Positions 35,470-44,919 of a stretch of DNA of 64,000 nt are shown piece by piece; within the stretch, counting starts at the first letter, position 1; every line of letters starts with the position of its first letter. The translations under genes and the position numbers were made by a program. The notes below the pieces were generated by a model, which made no database searches, was not told the DNA's origin, and was given only the letters and a program-made list of their open reading frames with translations. Source of the DNA: Spirochaetales bacterium (lineage in GTDB: Bacteria > Spirochaetota > Spirochaetia > SZUA-6). The DNA lies in contig JALUUM010000016.1 in assembly GCA_027021365.1 (NCBI GenBank), forward strand, positions 97,922 to 161,921, read 5' to 3'.

Positions 35470-36522
35470 ATGTTATTGGGAATTGTAGAGGGATTCTACG
35501 GAAGGCCATGGAGCTGGAAGGCGAGGAAAGATTACCTCGATTTTATGAAGAAGATAGGTTTCGACTTCTACATCTATGCCCCCAAGGAAGACAGATACTT
35601 TCGTGAAGACTGGATGAAACCACTTCCGAAAGGGGAAAAGAAAGAGCTTTCAAGACTTTCTGCCTTTTACAGAGAACGCGGAATAAAGTGGGGTGTCGGT
35701 TTTTCTCCCTACAATGCCTACATCTCCTTTGACAGGGCCTCTAAGGAGAAATTAAAGACGAAACTTAATGAGTTAAACCTGCTAAAACCTGATATAATTG
35801 CCATTCTCTTTGATGATATGAAGGGAGATATCCCTGATATTGGAAAAACACAGATTAAAATAATGAATTTTATCAGGGAAAATACCAATTCTTCAAAGCT
35901 TCTCTTCTGTCCCACATATTACAGCTTCGACCCTCTGCTTGATAAGATATTTGGAAAGAGGCCGGAGAGCTATCTGGAATACCTTGGCAAGAATCTTGAC
36001 AGGGATATCGATATCATCTGGACCGGGCCGCTTGTTCGTTCCGGTGAAATCACCAAGAAGCACCTGGAAGAGGTATCTGAAATGCTTGGAAGAAAGCCCT
36101 TCATCTGGGACAACTTTATTGCAAATGATGGTGAGAAGCATAAAAAGTATCTGTATATTAAACCTTTCAGAGGCAGAAACAGAAACATTCTTAACTATAT
36201 TTCGGGTTTCATGGTGAATCCCATGAACCAGGCGTGCCTTTCACAGATACCGATTATCACGCTTGCCGATGAACTGGGTATCTTGAAGGATTATCGTTTC
36301 GGGGCTGGTACACGGTATAATCCCGAAGAATCTTTGGAAAGGGCAGTAACTCTGGTATGCGGAAGAAAACATGCAAAGGGATTTCTTGAATACGTGAGAG
36401 ATTTTCTTGTAGGTCTCGATGAAATCCCGGAAGAGAAAAAGAAGGAAATGGTTAAGTATTTCTCTTCTATTAACGAGGAATGGGCCAGAGAAATTGTTGA
36501 ATGGCTGGAGGTAGATTCCTGA
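35470..36522 (+). CDS. Beta-N-acetylglucosaminidase domain protein (GH84, hyaluronidase/O-GlcNAcase-like)
   Basis: 350 residues covering the GH84 catalytic barrel: GIVEGFYGRPWSWKARKD at the start, YIYAPKEDRYFREDW, and the catalytic Asp pair in ILFDDMKGD. FIWDNFIAND and NPMNQACLSQIPIITLADEL complete the substrate pocket. No signal peptide is present and it is a minimal enzyme without carbohydrate-binding modules, so it acts in the cytosol, probably releasing GlcNAc or anhydro-sugars from imported oligosaccharides. It is followed after one base by an acetyltransferase and faces an ABC importer and AnmK. Confidence 0.88.
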   Translation: MLLGIVEGFYGRPWSWKARKDYLDFMKKIGFDFYIYAPKEDRYFREDWMKPLPKGEKKELSRLSAFYRERGIKWGVGFSPYNAYISFDRASKEKLKTKLNELNLLKPDIIAILFDDMKGDIPDIGKTQIKIMNFIRENTNSSKLLFCPTYYSFDPLLDKIFGKRPESYLEYLGKNLDRDIDIIWTGPLVRSGEITKKHLEEVSEMLGRKPFIWDNFIANDGEKHKKYLYIKPFRGRNRNILNYISGFMVNPMNQACLSQIPIITLADELGILKDYRFGAGTRYNPEESLERAVTLVCGRKHAKGFLEYVRDFLVGLDEIPEEKKKEMVKYFSSINEEWAREIVEWLEVDS

Positions 36523-36523
36523 T

Positions 36524-37432
36524 ATGGATAGCAAGGGGATAAGACTTTTTGAAAAAAGAGATTCCAAGGCGGTTGTTAAGCTCTTTAACAACAATTCAGA
36601 GTGGGATAAGCTTACTGAAAACCTGTTGCATGAAAAGGTCTTTGAAGACCCGAGCTATGAAAAAGAGCTCAATCTCACTGCCTGGGAGGGTAAAAAACTC
36701 ATCGGTTTTTTGAGCGGAGTTACGAGGGAGATCGAGTCTGAAAAAACAGGATACATAAAATTGATGGTTGTTGCTGCCGATCACCGCAGGAAGGGCGTCG
36801 GCCGAAGTTTCTATGAGAAGCTGGAGAATGCTTTCCGTGAAAGGGGCATGAACAAGATAAGGGTCTATGATGTTCCATATAACTACTTTATGCCCGGTAT
36901 AGATCCCCGTTATACACCTGCAGTTGCATTTTTTGAAACAATGGGATTCAGGCGTTTTTCAGACACGGCAAACATGAAGGTTAACCTGAATAAGGCCAAT
37001 CTCGATACAGACAGGGCCCTGGCTGAACTTTCAGGGAAAGGAATAGAGATAGCGAGGGCTGCAGGTGAAGATAAAGAACAAACAATGAAATTTCTCGAAA
37101 AGTATTTTCCGGGTTGGAAGTATGAGGTTTCAAGGGCTTTCCAATCCAAACCGGTAAGCCTCTTCATTGCCAAAAGTGCCGGTAAGGTAGTATCTTTTTC
37201 TGCCTATGATTGTAACAACAGGGGTACAGGCTGGTTCGGACCCATGGGAACAAGCCCCGATGCAAGGGGCATGGGAATCGGAGGTATCCTTTTAAAGAAG
37301 TGCCTGGAAGATATAAAAGAATCAGGGCTTAAGGAGGCGATAATTCCCTGGGTGGGGCCGATAAGGTTCTATTCATACCATGTTAATGCTGTTGTGGAAA
37401 GGGTTTTCTGGCGCTACGAAAAGCTTTTATAA
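36524..37432 (+). CDS. Two-domain GNAT N-acetyltransferase
   Basis: 302 residues with two GNAT folds. The first has the acetyl-CoA loop VVAADHRRKGVGRSFYEKLE (near residues 85-105) and ends in AFFETMGFRRFSD. The second has GPMGTSPDARGMGIGGILLKKCL (near 240-260; quoted in part). It is fused to the GH84 operon with a 1-bp gap. Tandem GNATs in such positions often acetylate amino sugars or peptides; with the GlcNAc glycosidase this points to amino-sugar modification, but the substrate is not shown. Confidence 0.85.
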   Translation: MDSKGIRLFEKRDSKAVVKLFNNNSEWDKLTENLLHEKVFEDPSYEKELNLTAWEGKKLIGFLSGVTREIESEKTGYIKLMVVAADHRRKGVGRSFYEKLENAFRERGMNKIRVYDVPYNYFMPGIDPRYTPAVAFFETMGFRRFSDTANMKVNLNKANLDTDRALAELSGKGIEIARAAGEDKEQTMKFLEKYFPGWKYEVSRAFQSKPVSLFIAKSAGKVVSFSAYDCNNRGTGWFGPMGTSPDARGMGIGGILLKKCLEDIKESGLKEAIIPWVGPIRFYSYHVNAVVERVFWRYEKLL

Positions 37433-37465
37433 AAAGCCTCAATGAAAGGATACTGTGAAAAATAT

Positions 37466-38332
37466 CTATTTGATTGCCCCCGCTGATAGGCCCCTTATTA
37501 TATACTTCTGAAAGAAAATCACTATTGCAACGGGCGGTATAATAGCAATAACGGTTGCCGCTGACATTAAATCCCAGTTTACGAAGTACTGTCCTATGAA
37601 CTCTGTCATCGTTACTGTTAGAGGTTTCGATTTAAGTGTGTATGTCAGAACAAGGGGAGCTGCAAACATGTTCCACGTGCTTAAGAAGGATATTATTGAA
37701 ACTGCAATCAATCCTGGCATCACCATTTGAAGGCTTACCTTGAATAGGGCCTGCACGTAGGTGCAACCGTCTATTCTTGCAGCATCCTCCACTTCGTAGG
37801 GGATTGCCTCGAAGTAGCCCTTCATGAACCAGGTCTCGAATGGCAGTCTGAATGTAAAGGAGAGGAGTATAAGGCCTATCTTCGTATCCAAAAGTCCAAG
37901 GGTACTGAACTCCGAGAAGAGGCCAATCAATACCGGCCACCCGGGAAGAGCTATGATTGCTATTATGAGGTAAAAGAAAAACTCATGTCCCTTGAACCGA
38001 AGCCGTGAAAAGGCATAGCCTAATAGGGGTGCGAAGGACATAACGAGGATAGTTGTGGTAACAGAAATTATTATGGAGTTGAGAATCCCCTTTCTGAAGA
38101 GCCTTGCCGCACTTACACCACCACCTCCTCGAAAGCCTTCTCCCTTTACAAGAACATTCACATAGGCCTGAAGGGTAGGATTGTGAGGAATCCAGTGAGG
38201 CGGTTTGGAGTATAGCTCTGCCCTGGTGGAAATCGATGAAATTACTATCCATATGGGAGGGGCGATCGACCAGAAAAGTATTAGAAACACCAGTATAAAA
38301 AGGAATATCCTGAAGCCTGTATTTTTCTTCAT
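37466..38332 (-). CDS. ABC sugar transporter permease, MalG type
   Basis: 288 residues, six helices. The EAA loop that docks the ATPase reads YFEAIPYEVEDAARIDGCT. PPIWIVISSISTRAELYSKPPHWIP is the typical first periplasmic stretch. It overlaps the MalF-like gene by 4 bp. No ATPase gene adjoins, so a shared MsmX/UgpC-type ATPase is expected elsewhere. Confidence 0.92.
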   Translation of the reverse strand: MKKNTGFRIFLFILVFLILFWSIAPPIWIVISSISTRAELYSKPPHWIPHNPTLQAYVNVLVKGEGFRGGGGVSAARLFRKGILNSIIISVTTTILVMSFAPLLGYAFSRLRFKGHEFFFYLIIAIIALPGWPVLIGLFSEFSTLGLLDTKIGLILLSFTFRLPFETWFMKGYFEAIPYEVEDAARIDGCTYVQALFKVSLQMVMPGLIAVSIISFLSTWNMFAAPLVLTYTLKSKPLTVTMTEFIGQYFVNWDLMSAATVIAIIPPVAIVIFFQKYIIRGLSAGAIK

Positions 38333-39222
38333 CTGGCATCCTTCCTGAAACTCATCCTTATATAGACAAAGGTCAGTGCCATAAGAAAAATGCCCACCAG
38401 GTATGCCATTGCGGAGCCTTTCCCGAACCTTCCCATGTCGAAGGTGACTTCGTAGTTGTATATCATCGGTGTTTTGGTTGCTTCGTCGAAACCGGTGAGT
38501 GCATAGATTCCATCGAAGACGCTGAAGGAAGCTATCAGTGTAAGTATCACCGCTATTCCTCCTATCCTTCGAAGGGATGCCAGGGTAACGTGGTAGAAGC
38601 GCATCAGTACACCGGCCCCGTCAACCATTGCCGCTTCATAAAGCTGCTCGGGTATCGATTGTAAGACTCCCAAGAACAGGATTGAAATGAAGGGTGTATA
38701 TCTCCATACGAAAATGAAAATGGCAAAGTTCAGTGCTATGAAAGGCTGCTTCAACCAGAATTGGTACTGGTGTATGATCCCCAGTTGAAACAAAAGTCCG
38801 TTCAAGGCACCGTAATCCCCGTTGAATATCCATTTCCACAACTGGCCGTTTACCACAGGCGGAATTGCCCATGGAATGATTATCATTGCGCGGAGAACGC
38901 TTCTTCCGGGGAATTTCTGGTTCAATACCAGGGCTATGCCAAGGGCTATAAGAAGAACGGTGGTGGTGGCAACTATCATGAAATATGTTACTCTTAATAC
39001 GGAAGAGAGAAAAACAGGGTCCTGTAGTACATGGAGGTAATTCTTCAGTCCGTAAAAGCGAACGTGGCTGAGGCGCTTGATATTGTACTTAAGAAAACTG
39101 AAACGGAGAGATTGAATAGCCGGATAATAGGCAAAGGCTATGAGGAGTAAAACAGTGGGAATGATTATTGTGAATGCAAGATGTTCCTTGTTATCCAGCC
39201 AGCTTGATAAGCTCTTCTTCAT
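38329..39222 (-). CDS. ABC sugar transporter permease, MalF type
   Basis: 297 residues with six helices (HLAFTIIIPTVLLLIAFAYYP opens it). The ATPase-docking loop is GVLQSIPEQLYEAAMVDGAG. Forms a heterodimer with the MalG-type subunit. The gene lies 88 bp after the binding-protein gene, the gap holding a strong hairpin. Confidence 0.92.
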   Translation of the reverse strand: MKKSLSSWLDNKEHLAFTIIIPTVLLLIAFAYYPAIQSLRFSFLKYNIKRLSHVRFYGLKNYLHVLQDPVFLSSVLRVTYFMIVATTTVLLIALGIALVLNQKFPGRSVLRAMIIIPWAIPPVVNGQLWKWIFNGDYGALNGLLFQLGIIHQYQFWLKQPFIALNFAIFIFVWRYTPFISILFLGVLQSIPEQLYEAAMVDGAGVLMRFYHVTLASLRRIGGIAVILTLIASFSVFDGIYALTGFDEATKTPMIYNYEVTFDMGRFGKGSAMAYLVGIFLMALTFVYIRMSFRKDAR

Positions 39223-39252
39223 TTTTACTCGATAGCATCGTTAAAAGTATTA

Positions 39253-39281
39253 TTAAGGGCATGCATGCAGCATGCCCTTAA
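39253..39281 (-). terminator. Intercistronic stem-loop between binding-protein and permease genes
   Basis: Perfect 12-bp arms TTAAGGGCATGC / GCATGCCCTTAA with a 5-base loop. No long U-run follows on the minus strand, so partial termination or mRNA stabilisation of the binding-protein transcript is more likely than full stop. Confidence 0.75.
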
Positions 39282-39309
39282 GTTTTGCCATACCAAAACC
39301 TGGTACGGT

Positions 39310-40554
39310 TTATTCGTACTCTTTCTTCAGTTTCTGCTGGTATTCAACGAGTGCCTTTATCGCTTCGGCTACAGTCTGTTCTTTCCTCGCAACCCTTACG
39401 AGGCCGTTCTTCAGTTCAGTTTCGAACTCGGCAAACCATGGGGTAGAGTAGGGGAGTGTCTTCACATACTTAGCCTGTTCCGCCATGACCTTATAACCTT
39501 CAATCTTACCCTCTGCACCAAGTTTCCGGAATAGTGATTTTAAAGCCGGGAACATCCCGTTTGTCGTGTACATGAAATTCTGAGCATCCTCCGAGACCAT
39601 GAAGTTGATAAACTTTAGCGAGGCCTTCGGATACTTGGTGTAGGTTGATACTGCAAGTCCTGCAGGTAAGCCCCATGTATAGTGCTGTTCTGGGAGCAAG
39701 AGGTAATCGGCATTGGGAGCAACCTTGGATTTCTTGGGATTGTTGGAAATTGCAAGGGAACCCTGCCATGCCTGGTGGAAAACAGCCTGTCCCGCCCAGA
39801 ACTGTGGGTGCGGGTTGGGAGAGGTGAGTCTTTCCGGAGAAATAAGGCCTTCTCTGTACCAGTTTATCAACCTTTCATAGGCCTTGTATCCGGGGCTGTT
39901 CGGGTCCCCGAATGTCGGGTTCATATTGCTGTCGAATAGATTGGAGCCGGTAGAGAGTGCAATTAGGTACCACGACCAGTGACGAACGGCAAATGCCAGC
40001 GGATATTCAAGAATACCTTGCTTTTTGACTTTCAGTGCAGCATTTTCAAAGTCGTTCCATGTCTTGATATCCGCACCGGTGAGGCCTATTTCCCCGAGTT
40101 TCTTTTTGTCGTAGTCTATCATGACCATCTGCTGGTACAGGGGAACGCAGTAGGTTTTTCCCTCGATTTTGAATGAATCTCTTCCGTAGAGTTTGCCAAA
40201 AACCTCATCACTCACCAGATTGTCGAGAGGCCTCAAGATTCCGGCACTTCCGAAGACTCCCAGGTGGCTGATGCCCACGAAGATGATGTCAGCAGGGTTT
40301 ACTTTGCCGGCAGCAGCTGTCATTACCTTGTTCTTCAGGTCGCTCGCAGAAAGCGTGGAGACCTCCACAGTGATTCCGGTTTCCTTCTTGAACTTGGCAA
40401 GAAGCTCCTCCGATGGTGCCCCCCATGAAGGTGTCATATAGACAAGCTTGGATGGTGTTTCCTCTTCCTGCTGTCCTTTGGCAAAAAGGTTTGCCATACC
40501 CAGAATACCTGTCAACAGAACGAATACAAATAACAGAAATAGAATTTTTTTCAT
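39310..40554 (-). CDS. ABC sugar-binding protein (solute-binding family 1)
   Basis: About 414 residues from ATG 40554, which has GAGGAGG 8 bp upstream; the frame is open 13 codons further. The signal peptide (ILFLLFVFVLLTGILGMANLF) ends AKGQQEEE without a lipobox Cys, a pattern seen in spirochaetes. KLVYMTPSWGAPSEELLAKF and DIIFVGISHLGVFGSAG belong to the family. It delivers a sugar, probably a GlcNAc or anhydro-muramyl compound considering AnmK and GH84 next to it (inference). Confidence 0.9.
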   Translation of the reverse strand: MKKILFLLFVFVLLTGILGMANLFAKGQQEEETPSKLVYMTPSWGAPSEELLAKFKKETGITVEVSTLSASDLKNKVMTAAAGKVNPADIIFVGISHLGVFGSAGILRPLDNLVSDEVFGKLYGRDSFKIEGKTYCVPLYQQMVMIDYDKKKLGEIGLTGADIKTWNDFENAALKVKKQGILEYPLAFAVRHWSWYLIALSTGSNLFDSNMNPTFGDPNSPGYKAYERLINWYREGLISPERLTSPNPHPQFWAGQAVFHQAWQGSLAISNNPKKSKVAPNADYLLLPEQHYTWGLPAGLAVSTYTKYPKASLKFINFMVSEDAQNFMYTTNGMFPALKSLFRKLGAEGKIEGYKVMAEQAKYVKTLPYSTPWFAEFETELKNGLVRVARKEQTVAEAIKALVEYQQKLKKEYE

Positions 40555-40576
40555 AGTAGTTTCCTCCTCATCTTTT

Positions 40577-40606
40577 ACTTTACTTGCGAACATGGAGGTT
40601 TGTCAA
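40577..40606 (-). promoter_or_regulatory. Possible promoter of the sugar-binding protein gene
   Basis: On the minus strand TTGACA (40606-40601) and TAAAGT (40582-40577) with an 18-bp spacer, just ahead of the ribosome site. The -10 match is weak. Confidence 0.4.
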
Positions 40607-40648
40607 TAATAATTTACGGGAATATATTGAAATGTATGAAAATTATTT

Positions 40649-40662
40649 ACACCAGCTGGTGT
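40649..40662 (-). promoter_or_regulatory. Palindromic operator-like site upstream of the ABC operon
   Basis: A perfect 14-bp palindrome, ACACCAGCTGGTGT, between the anmK stop and the binding-protein start. The size and symmetry (central CG-free AGCT) suit a LacI or ROK family dimer. No regulator gene is adjacent. Confidence 0.5.
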
Positions 40663-40677
40663 TGGGGATATAAAAAG

Positions 40678-41844
40678 CTACCGGCAGGGAAAAGAGATTT
40701 TTCCCATTATCACGGGACTTCCGGCCCCTGTTGCCTCCGGTACGTTGTTGGGCCTCTTGAGCATTGTCCAAAGGGCCATAAGGGCAAATGCCGAAGCTTC
40801 CTTGAAGTCTGAGTCGATACCGTATTCCTCGCCAGTAACGACCCGGCATTTTGGAAGGTTCTTTCTCAGAGAATCCATTATTACGGGGTTGTGAGCTCCG
40901 CCGCCTGTAACGATAACCGTTTCGGGAAGTTCAGGAAGAAATCGCTTGTATGAATCTGCTATGGAAGAGGCGGTAAATTCTTCCGCCGTTCTTATCAAAT
41001 TGGCATCTACCTTGATAGCTTTTATTGGGCCTAATTCCCTTTCCAGAAAGGGGTTTCCGAACTCCTCTCTCCCGGTAGTTTTGGGTGGGCTTTTTTTGAA
41101 ATACGGATGTTTCATCCACCTTTCAAGAATGTCGTGCAGTATCTTTCCGCTCCGGCCAATCTTGCCATCCTTATCGTACTTCAATTTTCCTTCAGTATAT
41201 ATTTCCACCAATCGATCAATTATCATGTTACCCGGTCCCGTATCGAAGGCAATAACGGAATCTCCCTTCTTCGGAATCCAGGTGACATTGCCGATACCGC
41301 CGATATTTTGCGCAGCAATTGTCTTTCCGAGGTTTCCGAAGAGAATCAGGTCGAGAAAAGGTACAAGCGGAGCGCCGCTCCCGCCGGCAGCAATGTCTGC
41401 AGTCCTGAAATCGGAAACAACCGTGATGCCCGTTTCACGTGCTATAACGGAACCTTCCCCTATCTGAAGGCTCCCCCTCACCGATTTCCCGCAGAGTTCT
41501 ACAGGCTCCGCAACATGGAAAATCGTCTGGCCGTGTGACCCGATTACGAAGACTTCCTCAGCATTCAGGCCCGTAACCTTCAGTAACTTTATGGCAGCTT
41601 CGGAAAAGAGAAACCCCAACCTGATATTCAACGCGGCGAGCCTTTCCAGGGAACCTGCAGGGTCTTCGAATAATTCGAATATCTCTCTTCTTAAACATTC
41701 TTCTATCGGATAGCTTATCTTTCCAATTGTTTCAAGCTTGACCTCGTCCCCGTCAAGTTCGACATGAAGCGCCGTTGCATCGACAGAATCGACCGAAGTT
41801 CCTGACATCAACCCGATTACTTTGTATCTACCGATTTTTGACAT
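40678..41844 (-). CDS. anmK: Anhydro-N-acetylmuramic acid kinase
   Basis: 388 residues of the AnmK sugar-kinase family. YKVIGLMSGTSVDSVDATAL is the N-terminal hallmark, with the ATP-binding phosphate loop. VIGSHGQTIFH, QIGEGSVIARETGITVVSDFR and AFDTGPGNMIIDRL follow. It cleaves the 1,6-anhydro ring and phosphorylates anhMurNAc to MurNAc-6-phosphate in peptidoglycan recycling. It precedes the sugar importer operon and is 24 bp after the acyltransferase stop. Confidence 0.95.
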   Translation of the reverse strand: MSKIGRYKVIGLMSGTSVDSVDATALHVELDGDEVKLETIGKISYPIEECLRREIFELFEDPAGSLERLAALNIRLGFLFSEAAIKLLKVTGLNAEEVFVIGSHGQTIFHVAEPVELCGKSVRGSLQIGEGSVIARETGITVVSDFRTADIAAGGSGAPLVPFLDLILFGNLGKTIAAQNIGGIGNVTWIPKKGDSVIAFDTGPGNMIIDRLVEIYTEGKLKYDKDGKIGRSGKILHDILERWMKHPYFKKSPPKTTGREEFGNPFLERELGPIKAIKVDANLIRTAEEFTASSIADSYKRFLPELPETVIVTGGGAHNPVIMDSLRKNLPKCRVVTGEEYGIDSDFKEASAFALMALWTMLKRPNNVPEATGAGSPVIMGKISFPCR

Positions 41845-41868
41845 TTCTTGGCTCCCTTGTTTCCCCGT

Positions 41869-43239
41869 TTACTGTTTCCCCATTTCCCGTTCAAGTTCCG
41901 AGGATGCTTTTTCCAATGCTTCATGGATGGCAAGATGAATGTTTTCATCCGCTTCCCTTCTGCTTTCAGTACTACCAAACCTGGAAGGAGGAATATCTAT
42001 CGGTTCACCAAATAACAGATGTGCCGTTTTCCCTTTCGGAGAGTACCTGCTGTCGATGTTTCCCCCGCCAATTCTATTTGTAATGTCCCTTAAAATCATG
42101 CTGAATTCCGCCATGCGAATGAGTGTCGATTTTTCCGTTGCCCCGCCGTCAATGTATGAGGGGTCCAGGTACTCGAGGGCATCAATTATCTCTTCGTGCC
42201 TCTTTAGGTATGAAGCAGTAAATGCCCGGTAATCAGCCCATGTTTTTTCCATGGGAGGAAGTGTTTCGGGATCTACATCCTCCCTGTATATTGCATTTAC
42301 AATCTTGTACCGCAACCTGAAAATTCTTCCAAGAATGTCTCCCTGCTTCTTTATTTCCAGTATCTTTTCTCCGTAGGAAAGTATCCTGTCACATATGCTC
42401 AAAACTCTTTCTCTTTCGTTGGGGAATGATCCTTTCTTCATGTGTGAATGCATGGTCTCGGGACATGTTTCGCCGTAGATTTTTTCCAATCCGGAGACAA
42501 GTCTGTCCGATAAAAACAGCAAGGTTTCCCTTAAACTTGAATAATCGGAATCGGGTTTTACCGCTGCTTTTTCATCCAAAAATGTGGAAAGTACCTCTAT
42601 ATTATCCAGGATAAGCCTTCTAAAGCCTTCCCTGTAACTGTATCCGATTGCAACGGGAAGAAGAGTTACCTTCTTGTTTTCCTTCTGTGCCCATCTGGTA
42701 AATACTGTTGCACCGGCAGCAATTTCTGAAGTTCTGAACATGTGGTATGTAACCTGTGCTTCCGGAGCGAAGGCGAGTGGAAACCTCCCCTCCTTGAGTG
42801 CCCTCTTTATGGCATCCATCGAGGGCCTGTAGACCTTGTGGTTTATAACGGGTATGCCTCCTATTCTGGGAAGCAGCCAGCGCGAGAGTTGACCCGCCCA
42901 GTTTAAAACATCCTTACCGTAGAGAAAGTGAACATGCGGAATGTCTTTCAATTTCTTGCCATTTTTCCTGCACCATTGGGCAAGGTTTCCCATTACACAA
43001 CCGAGGAGTACGGGGGCATCCTCCTTTGCCGTATGGCGGAATAGCACGAGAAGTATGCTTTTTCCATCCTGATGCTCTCTTATCCCTCTGTAAAGCCGTT
43101 CAATATTTATCGTGGAAATCTTCGATATGCCCTCAACGATACGAAGGTAATGTTTGCCAACGATCCTCAACAGGGTATACGTTGGCATGGAAAACCTTGG
43201 GGGAAGAAAACTTGCTTCCCTTACTGCTTTTTTTTCCAT
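41869..43239 (-). CDS. Lysophospholipid acyltransferase-like (PlsC/PlsB superfamily) protein
   Basis: About 456 residues from ATG 43239 (GAGG 5 bp upstream). The catalytic HX4D is HTAKED in LVLFRHTAKEDAPVLLG. The second motif, normally FPEG, reads AFAPEAQVTYH, preceded by GGIPVINHK. The C-terminal half is not covered by the usual family and is charged. It may acylate glycerol-phosphate-like lipids; membrane association is likely but no clear helix is seen. It is followed by anmK. Confidence 0.75.
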   Translation of the reverse strand: MEKKAVREASFLPPRFSMPTYTLLRIVGKHYLRIVEGISKISTINIERLYRGIREHQDGKSILLVLFRHTAKEDAPVLLGCVMGNLAQWCRKNGKKLKDIPHVHFLYGKDVLNWAGQLSRWLLPRIGGIPVINHKVYRPSMDAIKRALKEGRFPLAFAPEAQVTYHMFRTSEIAAGATVFTRWAQKENKKVTLLPVAIGYSYREGFRRLILDNIEVLSTFLDEKAAVKPDSDYSSLRETLLFLSDRLVSGLEKIYGETCPETMHSHMKKGSFPNERERVLSICDRILSYGEKILEIKKQGDILGRIFRLRYKIVNAIYREDVDPETLPPMEKTWADYRAFTASYLKRHEEIIDALEYLDPSYIDGGATEKSTLIRMAEFSMILRDITNRIGGGNIDSRYSPKGKTAHLLFGEPIDIPPSRFGSTESRREADENIHLAIHEALEKASSELEREMGKQ

Positions 43240-43375
43240 ATAGCCTCTTTTGACTAAGGTATTTAATATTATTTGAAACCTCATTGCAAGAATAATTTTT
43301 GAAGTTCCTCATCCCGGAGCATGAGGATGCCGGAATGATGGGTCAGTTCGAAATAGTCAGGTAGCTTCTGCCTGG

Positions 43376-44323
43376 TTATGCAAAGAGCTCCGAGATGTAG
43401 TCGTAATCTTCTTCCCGAAGTTCAACTTCGGATGCTGCTGCATTCTCTTCGAGTTGGTGCACTCTGGAGGCTCCCGTAATAACGGAAGATATTCCGGGAT
43501 TCTTGAGAATCCATGCAAGGGCCAGTTGGGCCATTGTAATACCATACTTGTCTGCTATGGGGTTTAGCATGTCAACCCTGTCCAGGAGCTCTCTGTCTTC
43601 CAGTTTTTCCTTTATCCAGAGGTTGAGTTTTTCATTGCTTCCCCTGCTTCCCTCCGGTATCTTTCCCCCCGAATATTTTCCGGTGAGGATACCCTGTGAT
43701 AGGGGAGAAAAGTTGGCGGTACCCATACCAAGGCGCATTGTCGTGGGAAGAATCCTCTTCTCTATCTTCCTGTTCAGGAGTGAATAGGAGGGTTGATTGA
43801 TAATCGGCGGATGCCACCCGCGTTCCCTGCAGATTGCATAGGCTTCTGAAATCTGGTCTGCCTCCCATTCGCTTGTACCCCAGTACAGGGCTTTCCCCAT
43901 TCTTATGATATCTTCCACGGCGTGAAGAGTTTCGATAATAGGTGTTTCGGGGTCATACCTGTGGCAGTAAAAGATATCCACATAGGAGAGCTTCAACCTC
44001 TCCAGGCTTCCCTCTATGGAATCGATTATATGCTTTCGGCTTAGGCCTTTGTCCGTTGGGTAATCGGACATCGGCCAGAATGCCTTGGTTGCCACAACGA
44101 TATGCGACCTGTTGAAATGGGGAAGTACGGTTCCAAGAATTTCCTCGGCTTTCCCCGCTTCATAGACATCTGCAGTATCGAAATAGTTTATTCCGAGTTC
44201 AAAGGCCTTCTTTACAAGTTCTTTCCCGGAAACGGTATCAACCTGGTTTCCAAAGGTGAGCCATGAACCCAGTGCAATCTCGCTTACAACCAATCCGCTC
44301 TTTCCCACATGCCTGTATTTCAT
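43376..44323 (-). CDS. Aldo/keto reductase
   Basis: 315 residues of the voltage-gated K+ channel beta-subunit-like (YghZ) group. MKYRHVGKSGLVVSEIALGS, FDTADVYEAGKAEEILG with the catalytic Asp/Tyr, KAFWPMSD (catalytic Lys) and YCHRYDPETP (His) are present. NADPH-dependent reduction of carbonyls in the cytosol. It stands alone between the acyltransferase and the mer operon. Confidence 0.92.
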   Translation of the reverse strand: MKYRHVGKSGLVVSEIALGSWLTFGNQVDTVSGKELVKKAFELGINYFDTADVYEAGKAEEILGTVLPHFNRSHIVVATKAFWPMSDYPTDKGLSRKHIIDSIEGSLERLKLSYVDIFYCHRYDPETPIIETLHAVEDIIRMGKALYWGTSEWEADQISEAYAICRERGWHPPIINQPSYSLLNRKIEKRILPTTMRLGMGTANFSPLSQGILTGKYSGGKIPEGSRGSNEKLNLWIKEKLEDRELLDRVDMLNPIADKYGITMAQLALAWILKNPGISSVITGASRVHQLEENAAASEVELREEDYDYISELFA

Positions 44324-44447
44324 TTTTTAGTCTCCTTCTCCTGATAAATATAGTCATGCAAGTACTGAAAGAAAAGTCGATCGTTAAGTTTTTATATTCG
44401 AATTACCTGTAAACATTAGAAAAAAAGTATTATATTGAAAAAAATAC

Positions 44448-44479
44448 TTGACCCTGTACCATGGTACAGAGGTTACCAT
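44448..44479 (+). promoter_or_regulatory. MerR-type promoter and operator of merR-merA
   Basis: TTGACC (44448-44453) and TTACCA or TACCAT (from 44473) are separated by 19-20 bp, the long spacer of MerR-controlled promoters. The spacer contains a perfect 16-bp palindrome, CTGTACCATGGTACAG (44454-44469). MerR with Hg(II) would untwist this promoter to allow transcription. Confidence 0.85.
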
Positions 44480-44502
44480 TACCTTCGAAGAGGATCTTGA
44501 AG

Positions 44503-44907
44503 ATGGCTTTCACAGTTGGAAAATTAGCCGAAATTGCAGAGGTGAATATAGAAACCATTCGCTATTACGAGAGAAGGGGACTGCTTCCCGAGCCGAAGAG
44601 AAACGAATCGGGTTACAGAGTGTATGACAGTGAGGCTCTGAATCAGCTTTACTTTATCCTCAATGCGAAGAAGGTAGGTTTTTCATTGCGAGAGATAGGA
44701 GAACTGCTCTCATTGAAGGTAATTCCCGATACACGTTGCACGGATGTCAGGATCAGGGCGGAAGAAAAAATCAGAGAGATAGACAGAAAGATTGCCGAAC
44801 TTAAACGAATCCGCCGGGCACTGGACAGGCTTACCCGGGCATGTAAAGAAAATGCACCCGTAGAAGAATGCAGAATAATACAGATCCTCAGTAATAAACC
44901 TTTTTAA
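44503..44907 (+). CDS. merR: MerR-family mercury-responsive regulator
   Basis: 134 residues. The winged helix opens with FTVGKLAEIAEVNIETIRYYERRGLL, cited in part. The Hg(II) site cysteines of MerR are represented by DTRCTDVR, TRACKENAP and EECRII, matching the three conserved cysteines. The frame is open from ATG 44461, but that codon is inside the operator; ATG 44503 (MAFTVGKLAE) fits the family. It is 12 bp before merA and autoregulated. Confidence 0.92.
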   Translation: MAFTVGKLAEIAEVNIETIRYYERRGLLPEPKRNESGYRVYDSEALNQLYFILNAKKVGFSLREIGELLSLKVIPDTRCTDVRIRAEEKIREIDRKIAELKRIRRALDRLTRACKENAPVEECRIIQILSNKPF

Positions 44908-44919
44908 GAGGAAATTGAA

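Noticed and set aside
44461..44502. Upstream ATG as merR start
   Set aside because: The codon lies within the MerR palindrome and promoter, and the extra residues do not match the family; ATG 44503 is the better start.
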